Below, piece by piece: positions 41,314 to 50,567 of a stretch of DNA of 64,000 bases (positions within the stretch are counted from its first letter, which is position 1; every line of letters starts with the position of its first letter). Origin of the DNA: Micromonospora sp. WMMD961 (lineage in GTDB: Bacteria; Actinomycetota; Actinomycetes; Mycobacteriales; Micromonosporaceae); assembly GCF_029626145.1 (NCBI RefSeq), contig NZ_JARUBJ010000002.1:2386501-2450500 (forward strand). The letters run 5' to 3'. The notes beneath the pieces are model-generated. The model saw only the letters and a program-made list of their open reading frames with translations. It searched no databases and was not told the origin of the DNA. The translations under genes and the position numbers were made by a program.

Positions 41314-44300
41314 ATGACCAGGCAGCCGACGGCACCGGACGCCGTGACCTTCGGCGTCCTCGGGCCGGTGACCGCCGTGACCGGGCGTGGACCGGCAGCG
41401 CTGCGCGGGCACCGACACCGCCTGGTGCTGGCCCGGCTGTTGATCGCCCACGGGCGGGTGGTGCCGGTGCAGCGTCTGGTCGACGACCTGTGGGAGGTCG
41501 CGCCGGACGGCGCGGTGGGCGCGATCCGGACCTTCGTCGCCGACCTGCGCCGGGCCCTGGAGCCCGATCGGCCACCCCGACAGCCGCCCCGGACCCTGGT
41601 CACCGAACCACCGGGGTACGTGCTGCGGGTCGCCCCGGACGCGGTGGACGCCGGCCGGTTCGAGGCAGCCGTCGGCGAGGCGGGCACGCTGCTCACGGCG
41701 GGACGCCCCGCGCCGGCCCTGACCGCCCTGGACGAGGCACTGCGGCTCTGGCGAGGGCCGGCGTACGCGGACTGCGCGAACGAGGTCTGGGCGGCTGCGG
41801 AGATCAACCGACTGGACGAGTTGCGGATGCTGGCCGTCGAACGGCGGGCGGAGGCGCTGTTGGCGCTGGGTCGGCCGGACGAAGCCGCCGCTGACCTGCC
41901 GGCTCACCTGGCCAGCTATCCACTGCGAGAGGACGCCTGGCGGTTGCTCGCGGTCGCCCGGTACCGCGCCGGTCGGCAGGGGGACGCGCTGGCCGCACTG
42001 CGTGCGGCACGCAACGTCCTGGTGACCGAGCTGGGCGTGGACCCGGGGCCCGAGTTGCAGAGGCTGGAAGCCGACGTCCTGGCCCAGGCGCCGCATCTCA
42101 CCCCGACCCTCGACAGCGTCGCCACTCCCCGGCTCCGACGGCCCGCTGGGCCGGCCCCGGCGCGGCAGCGCCCGTTCGTCGGCCGGGACGTGGAGCTGGA
42201 CCGCCTGCGGCATGCCGCCGAGGCAGCGCTCCGACGGCGCAGGCCCACCCTCGCGCTCCTCAGCGGCGACCCGGGTGCCGGGAAGACCGCGATGGCCGAG
42301 ACGTTGGCCCGGCGGCTCGCCGTCGAGGGCTGGACCACGGCATGGGGACGCAGCCCGGAGTACGAGGGTGGCCCGCCGGCCTGGCCGTGGACCCAGGTCA
42401 CCGACGCGCTCACCGGGCTGACCGGCGAGGTGGCGGCCTCCGGGCCGGTCGACGAGTCGAGCGACCCCGCCGGCAGGCGGTTTCGTCGGCACCGGGCGGT
42501 GGCGTCGTTGGTTGCCGCGGTCGCCGACCGGGGGCCGGTGCTGGTGGTCCTCGACGACCTGCACCGCGCCGACGGTGACACCCTCGACCTGCTGACCGCC
42601 CTGCTCACCGGACCACATCCGACCACCGGACCGGTGCTCATCCTCGGCACCTACCGGGCCACCGAGATCAGTCCGGAGCTGACCGCCGCCCTGGCCCGCG
42701 TCGCCGGGCTGGAGCCGACCCGGGAGTATCTCGCCGGCCTGTCCGCGTCGGCGACGGGCGAGTTGGCCCGCGCCGTCGTCGGCGCGGCACTCGCCCCGGA
42801 CTCCGCCCGGTTGATCCACGACCGCAGCGGCGGCAACCCGTTCTTCGTCCGCGAGCTGGCCCAGTTGTACGCGAGCGAGGGGGAGGCCGCGCTGGCCTCG
42901 GTGCCGCCCGGGGTACGCGACGTGATCCGGCACCGGCTGGCGCAGCTGCCCACGCCGACGCGCACCGTCCTGCGGCAGGCCTCCGTGCTCGGCCGGGATC
43001 TCGACCCGGAGGTTCTCACCTCCCTGGCGGGCGACTCCGCAGTCGTGCTGGACGCCGTCGACCGCGCCCTGCAGGCCGGTCTCCTCACCGAGCGGGAGCC
43101 CGACGGGCTGCTGCGCTTCACCCACATCCTGGTCCGCGACACGCTCTACGCCGACCTGTCCACGCCGCGCCGCGCCGCCTGGCACGCGGCCATCGCCGAA
43201 GGGCTGCGACAACGAACACCCGTCGAGCCCGCCGCGATCGCGCACCACCTGCTCCGCGCGGGCGGACGGGCCGCTGCCGCTCGTGCCGGGGTGTACGCCC
43301 GCACGGCTGCCGAGCAGGCCGAACGCGGCGGCAACCCGCACGAGGCGGCCCGCCTGTGGGGGCAGGTGATCGAGGCGTACGACCGCGCCGGCGACGTCGA
43401 GCAGCGCGAGCGGTTGACCGCACTGCTCGGTCTGGGGCGCGCGCTGGCCGTGACCGGGCGGCTTGCCGAGGCGCGAGGGCGACGTGCCGAGGCGATCACC
43501 GCCGCCGAGTCAGCCGGCGATCCGCTGCTGATCGAGGAGGTGCTGGCCGGCTTCGACGTACCCGCGATCTGGACGCGCAACGACGACGACAGGCTCTCCG
43601 GGCACATCGTCCGAGCCGCCGAGCAGGCCCTGACCGCTCTCGGCCCGACCGGCTCGGCGCGGCGCAGCCGACTGCTGAGCACCCTCGCGCTGGAGTTGCG
43701 GGGCACCCCCACCGACCGTGGTCGCCGGGCGGCGGACGAGGCCGAGACGATCGCCCGGACGGTCGACGACCCCGGGCTGCTGGCCTTCGCGCTCAACGCC
43801 CGCTTCCTGCACACCTTCCAGCACGTCGGCCTGGCCGCTGACCGGGCCCGCATCGGTGGTGAGCTGGTCGACCTGGCCGCCCGGCACCGGCTGGTGACCT
43901 TCGAGGTGCTCGGTCACCTCGTCCTGGTCCAGGCGTACTGCGCGCTGGCCGACCGGCCCGCCGCCGACGAGCACGCCCGCGCCGCCGACCGCCTCGCCGA
44001 GCGGTACGAGCTGCCGTTGGTCGCGGTCTTCACCAGGTGGTTCGCCGCACTGCGCCTGGCTCTCGACGGCGAGTCGGCCTCGGCGGCGGACGCCTACCGA
44101 TCGGCGGCCGGCCACCTGCCCGCCGACGCCATGCCGGGCCTGACCCGTGGTCTGCTTCCGCTCGCGCTGCTCGGCCTGCGGTTGGCCGAGGCCGTCGACG
44201 ACGACCGTCCGCGCTCCGAGGCCGACGGTCTCGACCGACCGGTTCCCAGCCTGGACGGGGCCGACTGGGCGGATGTGGACTGGGGGCCGCACGAGCCGTG

Positions 44301-44649
44301 GGTCCGGCCGTTGCTGCTGCTCGCCGACGACGACCGGGTTGCCGCGGCAGCGGCCGTGCGGGCCCTTCCGGACGGGCCGCACGATCTTCTCCGGGAGGTG
44401 CGTCTCTGCCTCGTCGGTCAGGCGGCGCGTGCCCTCGGTGACCGCCCCACGATGCAACGGGTCTACGCCGAGCTGCTGCCGGCGGCGGAGGAGGTGGCTG
44501 CGGGCAGCGGCGTGCTCACCTTCGGCCCGGTGGCCGGGCACCTCGCCGCCCTGGCTGGCGCGCTGGGCCGTGCGGAGGAGTCGGCCGCGCTTCGCCGGCG
44601 CGCCCGTGCGGTCACAGCTCGGGCCCGGGCCGCCAACCTCGCCCGATGA
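41314..44649 (+). CDS. SARP/BTAD-type transcriptional activator with AAA ATPase and TPR-like region
   Basis: 1111 residues. Residues about 10-95 form an OmpR-like winged helix (FGVLGPVTAV, LVLARLLIAHGRVVPVQRLV), followed by a BTAD domain to about residue 250 (GRFEAAV, LDEALRLWRGPAYAD, LVTELGVDPGPELQRLEADV). A STAND-type ATPase follows with Walker A SGDPGAGKTAMAE and Walker B LVVLDDLHRADG. The last 450 residues are helical repeats (TPR-like). Such large SARP-LAL hybrids activate secondary metabolite clusters, but no cluster is in view here. ATG 41314 is 6 bases after TAGATT (41302-41307), a leaderless pattern. Confidence 0.93.
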   Translation: MTRQPTAPDAVTFGVLGPVTAVTGRGPAALRGHRHRLVLARLLIAHGRVVPVQRLVDDLWEVAPDGAVGAIRTFVADLRRALEPDRPPRQPPRTLVTEPPGYVLRVAPDAVDAGRFEAAVGEAGTLLTAGRPAPALTALDEALRLWRGPAYADCANEVWAAAEINRLDELRMLAVERRAEALLALGRPDEAAADLPAHLASYPLREDAWRLLAVARYRAGRQGDALAALRAARNVLVTELGVDPGPELQRLEADVLAQAPHLTPTLDSVATPRLRRPAGPAPARQRPFVGRDVELDRLRHAAEAALRRRRPTLALLSGDPGAGKTAMAETLARRLAVEGWTTAWGRSPEYEGGPPAWPWTQVTDALTGLTGEVAASGPVDESSDPAGRRFRRHRAVASLVAAVADRGPVLVVLDDLHRADGDTLDLLTALLTGPHPTTGPVLILGTYRATEISPELTAALARVAGLEPTREYLAGLSASATGELARAVVGAALAPDSARLIHDRSGGNPFFVRELAQLYASEGEAALASVPPGVRDVIRHRLAQLPTPTRTVLRQASVLGRDLDPEVLTSLAGDSAVVLDAVDRALQAGLLTEREPDGLLRFTHILVRDTLYADLSTPRRAAWHAAIAEGLRQRTPVEPAAIAHHLLRAGGRAAAARAGVYARTAAEQAERGGNPHEAARLWGQVIEAYDRAGDVEQRERLTALLGLGRALAVTGRLAEARGRRAEAITAAESAGDPLLIEEVLAGFDVPAIWTRNDDDRLSGHIVRAAEQALTALGPTGSARRSRLLSTLALELRGTPTDRGRRAADEAETIARTVDDPGLLAFALNARFLHTFQHVGLAADRARIGGELVDLAARHRLVTFEVLGHLVLVQAYCALADRPAADEHARAADRLAERYELPLVAVFTRWFAALRLALDGESASAADAYRSAAGHLPADAMPGLTRGLLPLALLGLRLAEAVDDDRPRSEADGLDRPVPSLDGADWADVDWGPHEPWVRPLLLLADDDRVAAAAAVRALPDGPHDLLREVRLCLVGQAARALGDRPTMQRVYAELLPAAEEVAAGSGVLTFGPVAGHLAALAGALGRAEESAALRRRARAVTARARAANLAR

Positions 44650-44763
44650 TCGCCACCCGCCGCCGACCGTGACTTGCCGATTCTCCTCGGAACCCACCGG
44701 TGGGTGCGGTCAGATGGAACCACCGGCGCGTCCACCGCCGGGGGCGATCAAGGGGGGTACGCC

Positions 44764-46338
44764 GTGCAGGCGCTCGTCATGGTCGTGGTGCTGGGCGCGA
44801 CTGTCCTGATCGGCACCACGCTCGGCGGACGGTACCGGGTGGCCCCGCCGATCCTGCTCATCGCGTTCGGGGTGCTGCTCGGCCTGACGCCTCCGCTGTC
44901 CGAGGTGACCCTGGAACCCGAGCTGGTACTGCTGATCTTCCTACCGGCGATCCTGTACCGGGAGAGCCTCACCCTCAGTCTGCGCGAGATCCGGGCGAAC
45001 CTTCCGGTGATCGGGTCGCTCGCCGTGGTGCTGGTGCTGCTCACCATGGTCACGGTGTCGTTCACCGCGCAGGCGTTCGGGGTGAACCCCGCCGCCGCCT
45101 GGGTGCTCGGCGCGGTCCTCGCCCCGACCGACGCCGCGGCGGTCACCGGGCTCGCGAAACGGCTGCCCCGAAAGCTGCTCACCACCCTGCACGCCGAGAG
45201 TCTGATCAACGACGGCACCGCCCTGGTGATCTTCGCGGTGACCGTGGGTCTGCTCACCCAGAGGGCGGAGCCGGGCCCGCTGGGCATCGGTGAGGAGTTC
45301 GTCGGCGCCAGCCTCGGCGGCGTGCTGGCCGGTGTGCTGGTGGGGGCGGCCGTGGTGCTGGTCCGCAAACGGCTCGACGACCCGCTTCGGGAGGGCGCGC
45401 TGAGCGTGCTCACGCCGTTCGGCGCGTTCCTGCTGGCCGACTCGGTGCATGCCAGCGGTGTGCTGGCGGTGGTGGTCGCCGGGTTGGTGCTGTCCTACGC
45501 CGGTCCACGGGTGATCCGCGCCCGGTCGCGGGTCCTGGCGTTGGCGTTCTGGGACCTCTCCACGTTCCTGATCAACGGTGGGCTGTTCGTCCTTCTCGGC
45601 ACCCAGATACCCCGCGCGGTGCGGGGCATCACCAGCACCTCGCCCGGTCGGGCACTGGTGGTCGTGCTCGTGGTCACGCTCGTCGTGATCAGCGTCCGCC
45701 TGTTCTTCGTCTACCTGATCTCGCAGGTCGCGAGGCTGCGGCGTCGCCGGCTCATGGACCCGAGCCAGGGGCCCTCGGCCTGGCGGGTGGGAACCGTGGC
45801 CGGCTGGTCCGGTTTCCGGGGTGCGGTGTCGCTCGCCGCCGCCCTGGCTGTCCCGACGGTGACGGTCGCCGGCCGACCGGTGGTCGAGCGCGACCTGATC
45901 ATCTTCGTCACCGCGCTGGTGATCGTGCTGATCATGCTGCTCCAGGGCACCACCCTGCCGCTGGTCGTGCGCTGGGCGGGGCTGGTCGGCGACCCGGAAC
46001 GCGCCCACGAGACCCGGCGCGCCCGGCGGCGGGCCACCGAGGCGGGTCTGGCCGCTCTGCCCCAGGTCGCCGCCGAGATCGGCGCCGGGGCGGAACAGGT
46101 CCGTCGGCTGCAAGCCGAATACCAGAGGCACCTTGCGGACGTCGACGAGAGCGGAGGGAGCACCGCCGAGGAGCGCCGACTGGAACGCCAACTGCGCCTG
46201 AAGGTCCTCGCCCACAAACGTCGGGAGGTCACCCGACTGCGCGACAACCGGGAGATCGACGACCTGGTGCTGCAGGAACTCCAGGCCGCCCTGGACAACG
46301 AGGAGATCCGGCTGCTGGGGCGCGGAGCCAACGAGTGA
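44764..46338 (+). CDS. Na+/H+ antiporter (CPA1 family)
   Basis: 524 residues, twelve or so helices. CPA1 landmarks: FLPAILYRESLTLSLREI, LGAVLAPTDAAAVTGLAKRL (the PTDAAAV motif), LHAESLINDGTALVIFAVTV and GWSGFRGAVSLAAALAVP. A cytosolic tail of about 110 residues is charged and coiled-coil-like (RRLQAEYQRHLADVDE, KVLAHKRREVTRLRDNREID), as in bacterial NhaP/YjcE relatives. It exports Na+ or K+ in exchange for protons. GTG 44764 has a GGGGGG site 6 bases upstream. Confidence 0.93.
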   Translation: MQALVMVVVLGATVLIGTTLGGRYRVAPPILLIAFGVLLGLTPPLSEVTLEPELVLLIFLPAILYRESLTLSLREIRANLPVIGSLAVVLVLLTMVTVSFTAQAFGVNPAAAWVLGAVLAPTDAAAVTGLAKRLPRKLLTTLHAESLINDGTALVIFAVTVGLLTQRAEPGPLGIGEEFVGASLGGVLAGVLVGAAVVLVRKRLDDPLREGALSVLTPFGAFLLADSVHASGVLAVVVAGLVLSYAGPRVIRARSRVLALAFWDLSTFLINGGLFVLLGTQIPRAVRGITSTSPGRALVVVLVVTLVVISVRLFFVYLISQVARLRRRRLMDPSQGPSAWRVGTVAGWSGFRGAVSLAAALAVPTVTVAGRPVVERDLIIFVTALVIVLIMLLQGTTLPLVVRWAGLVGDPERAHETRRARRRATEAGLAALPQVAAEIGAGAEQVRRLQAEYQRHLADVDESGGSTAEERRLERQLRLKVLAHKRREVTRLRDNREIDDLVLQELQAALDNEEIRLLGRGANE

Positions 46339-46365
46339 GCGTCAGCGGCTTCCGGCAGCAGCGGC

Positions 46366-47115
46366 TCAGAGCACCTGGGCGAGGAACCGACGGAGCCGAG
46401 GATGCTCGGCCCGTTCGAAGACCGCCTCGGGCGGGCCGGCCTCCAGCACCACGCCCCGGTCCATGAAGGCGACGGTGTCGGCGACCTGCCGGGCGAAGCC
46501 CATCTCGTGGGTGACCACCACCATGGTCATGCCCGCGGCGGAGAGGTCGGCCATCACCCCGAGCACGCCCTTGACCAGCTCCGGATCGAGCGCCGAGGTG
46601 GCCTCGTCGAAGAGCATCACCTCGGGCCGCAGCGCCAGCGCCCGGGCGATCGCCACCCGCTGCTGCTGACCGCCGGAGAGCTGCGCCGGTCGGGCGTCGG
46701 CCTTGGCGGCCAGACCCACCAGGTCCAGGTGGGCCCGGGCGGCGGCCTCCGCCTCGTCCTCGCCGAGTTTGCGGAGCCGGCGCAGCGCGAGGGTGACGTT
46801 GCGCAGCACGCTCATGTGCGGGAAGAGGTTGAACTGCTGGAAGACCATCCCCACCCGCTGCCGCAGGCCGTCCGGGTCGTCGCCCAGCACGCTGCGCCCG
46901 TCCAACAGCACGTCGCCACGGTCCGGCTCGATCAGCCGGTTGATGGTGCGCAGGAGGGTGGACTTGCCGGACCCGGACGGACCGATCACGCAGGCCGTCG
47001 CGCCCCGCGGCACCGTGAGGTCGACGCCGCGCAGTACCCGGTTCGGCCCGAAGGCGAGATGCACGTCGCGTACGTCGAGGCTGACCGAGGTGGTGGTGTC
47101 GGTGGTGGTGGTCAT
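46366..47115 (-). CDS. Amino acid ABC transporter ATP-binding protein
   Basis: 249 residues, GlnQ/TcyN type. Walker A GPSGSGKST, Q-loop MVFQQFNLFPHMSVL, signature LSGGQQQRVAIARAL, Walker B VMLFDEATSALDPE, switch VTHEMGFARQV. It drives a polar amino acid importer. ATG 47115 overlaps the permease stop by 4 bases (ATGA). The gene is third in the operon leader peptide - binding protein - permease - ATPase. The leader peptide suggests cysteine or cystine as substrate. Confidence 0.94.
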   Translation of the reverse strand: MTTTTDTTTSVSLDVRDVHLAFGPNRVLRGVDLTVPRGATACVIGPSGSGKSTLLRTINRLIEPDRGDVLLDGRSVLGDDPDGLRQRVGMVFQQFNLFPHMSVLRNVTLALRRLRKLGEDEAEAAARAHLDLVGLAAKADARPAQLSGGQQQRVAIARALALRPEVMLFDEATSALDPELVKGVLGVMADLSAAGMTMVVVTHEMGFARQVADTVAFMDRGVVLEAGPPEAVFERAEHPRLRRFLAQVL

Positions 47116-47885
47116 CGCCGGTCTCCCTGGATCGTGGCGGGCAACGGCAGTTCGTCGTCCTCGTCGTCCGGTGCGGTGGCTGGCCGGCCGTGGCGCAGCC
47201 GCCGGTCGATCCAGTTCACGACGTGCGTCAGCGGAACGGTCAGCGCCAGGTAGAAGAGCCCGGCCAGGAGCAGCGCGGACTCGTTGCCGGTGGTGGCCGC
47301 GTAGTCCTGCCCGATCCGGAACAGCTCCCGCTGGCTGGCCACCAGGCCGAGGAAGTAGACCAGGCTGGAGTCCTTGATCAGCGCGATGAGCTGGTTCACC
47401 CAGGCCGGCAGGACCCGCCGGATGCCCTGCGGAATGATCACCAGCCGCATCGCGTCGCTCCAGGAGAAGCCGAGCGCACGCGCGCCCTCCAACTGGGCGG
47501 CCTCCACCGACTGGATGCCGGAGCGGAAGATCTCCCCGATGTACGCGGCGGCGATGAGTGACAGCGCGAGGATCCCCAACGGATAGGGGTCCGGTCCCCA
47601 GACCTGCATGCCCAGCGGTGCCAGCCCGACGCCGATCAACAGGATCGTCGCCGCGGCCGGCAGCCCCCGGAACACGTCGGTGTAGACCCGCGCCGGCCAG
47701 CGCAACCACCGGCTGCGGGAGATCCCGGCGACGGCCAGCAGCAGGCCCAGCACCGAGCCGAGCAGGGCGGCGGAGACCGCCAGGATCAGCGTGTTCGGCA
47801 ACCCGACGGTCACCATCTCGGGCAGCGCCTCGCCCATCGCGTCCCAGTCGAAGAACGTCTCCCACAGGGTGCTCAACGGATCCAT
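47112..47885 (-). CDS. Amino acid ABC transporter permease
   Basis: 257 residues, HisM/GlnP family with five helices. The conserved loop EAAQLEGARALGFSWSDAMR and the following PQGIRRVLPAWVNQLIALIK are typical (EAA motif). N-terminal VGLPNTLILAVSAALLGSVL and C-terminal ALLLAGLFYLALTVPLTHVV are membrane segments; the acidic tail (APDDEDDELPLP) is cytosolic. GGAGAG is 7 bases upstream of ATG 47885. Confidence 0.94.
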   Translation of the reverse strand: MDPLSTLWETFFDWDAMGEALPEMVTVGLPNTLILAVSAALLGSVLGLLLAVAGISRSRWLRWPARVYTDVFRGLPAAATILLIGVGLAPLGMQVWGPDPYPLGILALSLIAAAYIGEIFRSGIQSVEAAQLEGARALGFSWSDAMRLVIIPQGIRRVLPAWVNQLIALIKDSSLVYFLGLVASQRELFRIGQDYAATTGNESALLLAGLFYLALTVPLTHVVNWIDRRLRHGRPATAPDDEDDELPLPATIQGDRR

Positions 47886-47927
47886 CGGTCGTCTCTCCTA
47901 CCGTCCTGCTCGCTCGTCACCGGGTAC

Positions 47928-48785
47928 TCAGGAGGCGGGCGACGCGGACGCCACCGCCACCGTGCCGCTGCCCGGCGTGAAGTCCGCCGGGATCGGCCGG
48001 CCGGGGTAGTACTGGGCCTGCAACCGGCTCCAGGTGCCGTCCGCGATGACCTCGTCGAGGCCCTTGTTCAGTGCCTCGCGCAGCTTGTCGCCGCCCTTGG
48101 CGACGGCGTACGCGGTCGGTGCCGGGCTGAGCTGCTTGGCCGCCACGGTGATCTTGCCGTTGCTGTCCGCGGCAGACTTCTCGCCGATCTCCGCCGGGGC
48201 GATCCACGCGTCGGCGGTGCCGGCCTTGAGCTGGTTGATCGCGCCGTTGTAGTCCGGCACCCGCACCGGGTCGAGCTGCTTGCCGGTGGCGTAGTCGTCC
48301 TGCACGGTGCCCTGCACCACCACGACCCGCTTGCCGGCGAGCTGGTCGAAGCTGGTGATCGGCGAGCCGGCCGGGACGTCCAGGCCGAAGTAGCCGAAGT
48401 CGTAGCCGTTACCGAAGTCGACGGTCTTCTTCCGCGCCTCGGTGATCGTGATCGAGGAGCTGCCGACGTCGAACTTGTGGTTGTTGACCTGGGAGAGCAA
48501 CGCGGAGAAGTCCGTGCCGACGAACTCGACGGTGAGGCCGAGCTTGCCGGCCACGGCGGTCAGCAGGTCGTTGTCGAAACCGGTGAACGTGCCGTCCTTG
48601 AGGTACACGTTCGGCGGGGCGTCGGTGAGGGTGCCGGCGCGCAGCACCCCCGGCCGTGCCAGGCCGTACGGGTTGGCGGTGGCGTCGGAAGAGTTGTCGT
48701 CGCCGCAGGCGGTGAGCGCGGTGGCGGCCAGGATCGTGGCCGCGCCCAGGGCGGTGGCACGGGTCAGGGCAGGAAGAAGTCGCAC
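47928..48785 (-). CDS. Amino acid ABC transporter substrate-binding lipoprotein
   Basis: 285 residues. Lipoprotein signal (LGAATILAATALTACGDD; lipid-bearing Cys at about residue 27). The mature protein is a SBP_bac_3 type: VLRAGTLTDAPPNVYLKDGT, TGFDNDLLTAVAGKLG, VGSSSITITEARKKTVDF, VVVQGTVQDDYATG. It binds a polar amino acid or cystine at the cell surface. GTG 48785 has GGAG 6 bases upstream, within the distance of a hairpin that may control it. First structural gene of the operon. Confidence 0.93.
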   Translation of the reverse strand: MRLLPALTRATALGAATILAATALTACGDDNSSDATANPYGLARPGVLRAGTLTDAPPNVYLKDGTFTGFDNDLLTAVAGKLGLTVEFVGTDFSALLSQVNNHKFDVGSSSITITEARKKTVDFGNGYDFGYFGLDVPAGSPITSFDQLAGKRVVVVQGTVQDDYATGKQLDPVRVPDYNGAINQLKAGTADAWIAPAEIGEKSAADSNGKITVAAKQLSPAPTAYAVAKGGDKLREALNKGLDEVIADGTWSRLQAQYYPGRPIPADFTPGSGTVAVASASPAS

Positions 48786-48810
48786 GGGTGTCTCCGAAAA
48801 GGTCGCGTCC

Positions 48811-48835
48811 CGGCGAGCACGGGTGTGCGTCGCCG
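48811..48835 (-). promoter_or_regulatory. Attenuator-like hairpin followed by TTTT
   Basis: On the minus strand CGGCGA and TCGCCG, plus inner GCAC and GTGC around the loop ACCC, form a ten-pair stem with a one-base bulge (48811-48835). It is followed after ten bases by TTTT and then the ribosome site of the binding-protein gene. It lies between the cysteine-rich leader peptide and the transporter genes, where an attenuator would be. Confidence 0.55.
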
Positions 48836-48887
48836 ACGGTGCGCCCGATGGGCGTACCGGTGGGGGAGGTTCGGGAAGAGCGCTGCG

Positions 48888-49028
48888 CTAGTGCGTGGTG
48901 CCGCGACGACACGCGGCGCTGCACATTCGCATCATGTCCACGTGCCGTCGCCGGGTCAGTGCCGGTGAGGGCCAACCGGCGTGGACATCCGCGACGTCGG
49001 TCGGTGGGGTGGTGTTGAGGATGCGCAT
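48888..49028 (-). CDS. Cysteine/arginine-type leader peptide
   Basis: 46 residues on the minus strand, ATG 49028 with GGGAG 5 bases upstream, stop TAG 48888-48890. Its C-terminal part, RRRHVDMMRMCSAACRR, matches the pattern R-R-x-H-V-D-L-x-R-x-x-S-x-x-C-R found in short leader ORFs ahead of sulfur or amino-acid transport operons in actinobacteria; in mycobacteria such Cys-rich leaders act as cysteine-responsive attenuators. Internal ATGs (MMRMCSAACRR) could give a shorter peptide. The binding-protein gene begins 102 bases downstream. Confidence 0.6.
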   Translation of the reverse strand: MRILNTTPPTDVADVHAGWPSPALTRRRHVDMMRMCSAACRRGTTH

Positions 49029-49417
49029 GGCTCTCCCGGGTCTGTGCTGACCTGGGTGCCAGGCCACGCTTGCGCCGACGTCCTGTCGGTGCCTGGTCTT
49101 CACCCGGGGCACCCCACCGCGGAGGAGGGTTGCCGGCCAGCGAGCCGGGGCTTCGCGCTGGCACTCATGACCAGCGCCGAGGCTAGCAGCAGGCACGGGT
49201 GGGTCGTCCAGTCGTTATGACCACGCTCACCAGCGGAGACGGCCGACCGGCCCGCGCTGGTCGTCGTGAGTATCCGCACCGGCGGCGCGCCCGTCCGCCG
49301 GTGCGGCGAACCCACCCCGCGTCGGGACGGGTTTCGGGCCCGGAACAGGGGGGAAGCAGCGCCCCCGGGTTGGCGGGGGTGTGCCGGACCGGGCGTCACC
49401 GGGGGAGGGGACAGGGC
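49029..49417. other. Divergent promoter region between leader peptide and corA
   Basis: 389 bases without another supportable gene. On the minus strand TAGCCT (49180-49185) could be the -10 box of the leader-transporter operon, giving a 5' leader of about 140 bases. A GCCAGCG/CGCTGGC inverted pair lies in that leader (about 49136-49162). The corA promoter is not obvious; AT-richer sequence is around 49208-49220. Confidence 0.4.
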
Positions 49418-50548
49418 ATGGTCGGTGGCCGTCGCTTCCGCCCGGGTGGTGGCTTCGGTCGCCAACTCGACGAGTACGAGACCAGGGTCGGCGTGCCACC
49501 GTCCACGGAGTCACCCGCTCCACCCGCCGGCGGCCTGGTGGACAGCGCCGTCTACATCCGTGGGCACCGGTTCGCCTCGCCGTCCGGCCTCGCCGAGACG
49601 TACCGCTGCCTGCAGGAGCAGGACGGCGCGATGGCCTGGATCGGGTTGTACCGGCCCGACATCGAGCAGATCACCTCGCTGGCGCGGGAGTTCCGGCTGC
49701 ACGACCTGGCGGTCGAGGACGCGATCAACGCGCACCAGCGGCCCAAGCTGGAACGCTACGGGGAGACCCTGTTCGTGGTGCTGCGCGCCGCTCGCTACGA
49801 CGACCTTCGGGAGGAGGTCGAGTTCTCCGAGTTGCACCTGTTCATCGGGCCGGGCTTCGTGATCACCGTCCGGCACGGTGAGGCACCGGATCTGGCCGCC
49901 GTGCGGCGGCGCATGGAGGTCGAGGCGCAGGTGCTCGCCCGGGGGCCCGAGGCGGTGCTGTACGCGATCCTCGACCAGGTGGTCGACGGGTACGCGCCGG
50001 TCGTGGCCGGGCTGGAGAACGACATCGACGAGATCGAGACCCAGGTGTTCGGTGGCGACCCGAACGCGAGCCGGCGCATCTACGGCCTGAGCCGCGAGGT
50101 GATCCAGTTCCAGCGCGCCGCGCGACCCCTGCTCGCGGTGCTCGGCGCACTGGCCGACGGCGCGGGCAGTGCCGACACGGACGAGGAGCTACGCCGCTCG
50201 CTGCGGGACGTGACCGACCACCTGACCCAGGTGGTGGAGCGGGTGGACGGGTTCCGGCACCTTCTGCAGAACATCCTCACCGTCAACGCCACGCTCGTGT
50301 CGCAGCAGCAGAACGAGGAGATGCGGAGCCTCACGGCGGCCAGCTACGCGCAGAACGAGGAGCTGAAGAAGGTCTCGTCCTGGGCGGCGATCCTGTTCGC
50401 TCCCACGCTCATCGGCACCGTGTACGGGATGAACTTCGTGCACATGCCGGAGTTGAACTGGCGCTTCGGCTACCTGTTCGCGCTGCTGTTGATGCTGCTG
50501 GTCTGCGGCACCCTCTATCTGATCTTCAAGCGGCGCGGCTGGCTGTGA
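49418..50548 (+). CDS. corA: Magnesium and cobalt transport protein CorA
   Basis: 376 residues. The long cytosolic N-terminal domain is typical (GLYRPDIEQITSLAREFRLH, DLAVEDAINAHQRPKLERYG, VLRAARYDD). Two C-terminal helices follow, with the signature YGMNF and the MPE loop between them (VYGMNFVHMPELNWRFGY), and a basic end FKRRGWL. It forms a pentameric channel for Mg2+ (also Co2+, Ni2+). GGAGGGG lies 9 bases upstream of ATG 49418. Length and motifs are complete. Confidence 0.95.
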   Translation: MVGGRRFRPGGGFGRQLDEYETRVGVPPSTESPAPPAGGLVDSAVYIRGHRFASPSGLAETYRCLQEQDGAMAWIGLYRPDIEQITSLAREFRLHDLAVEDAINAHQRPKLERYGETLFVVLRAARYDDLREEVEFSELHLFIGPGFVITVRHGEAPDLAAVRRRMEVEAQVLARGPEAVLYAILDQVVDGYAPVVAGLENDIDEIETQVFGGDPNASRRIYGLSREVIQFQRAARPLLAVLGALADGAGSADTDEELRRSLRDVTDHLTQVVERVDGFRHLLQNILTVNATLVSQQQNEEMRSLTAASYAQNEELKKVSSWAAILFAPTLIGTVYGMNFVHMPELNWRFGYLFALLLMLLVCGTLYLIFKRRGWL

Positions 50549-50567
50549 GCCGTCCGGCCGGGCTCAC
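50545..50567. terminator. Hairpin spanning both convergent stop codons
   Basis: GTGAGCC (50545-50551) pairs with GGCTCAC (50561-50567). The left arm contains the corA stop and the right arm the stop of the small minus-strand gene. Confidence 0.5.

Noticed and set aside
41278..43341. 687-codon open frame antisense to the SARP-type regulator
   Set aside because: Long antisense frames are expected at this GC content. The opposite strand encodes recognisable BTAD and ATPase motifs, and the antisense product has no domain or ribosome site.
44941..46215. 424-codon open frame antisense to the antiporter gene
   Set aside because: The sense strand encodes a complete CPA1 antiporter; the antisense product is low-complexity, rich in Gln, His and Arg, as is typical of shadow frames.
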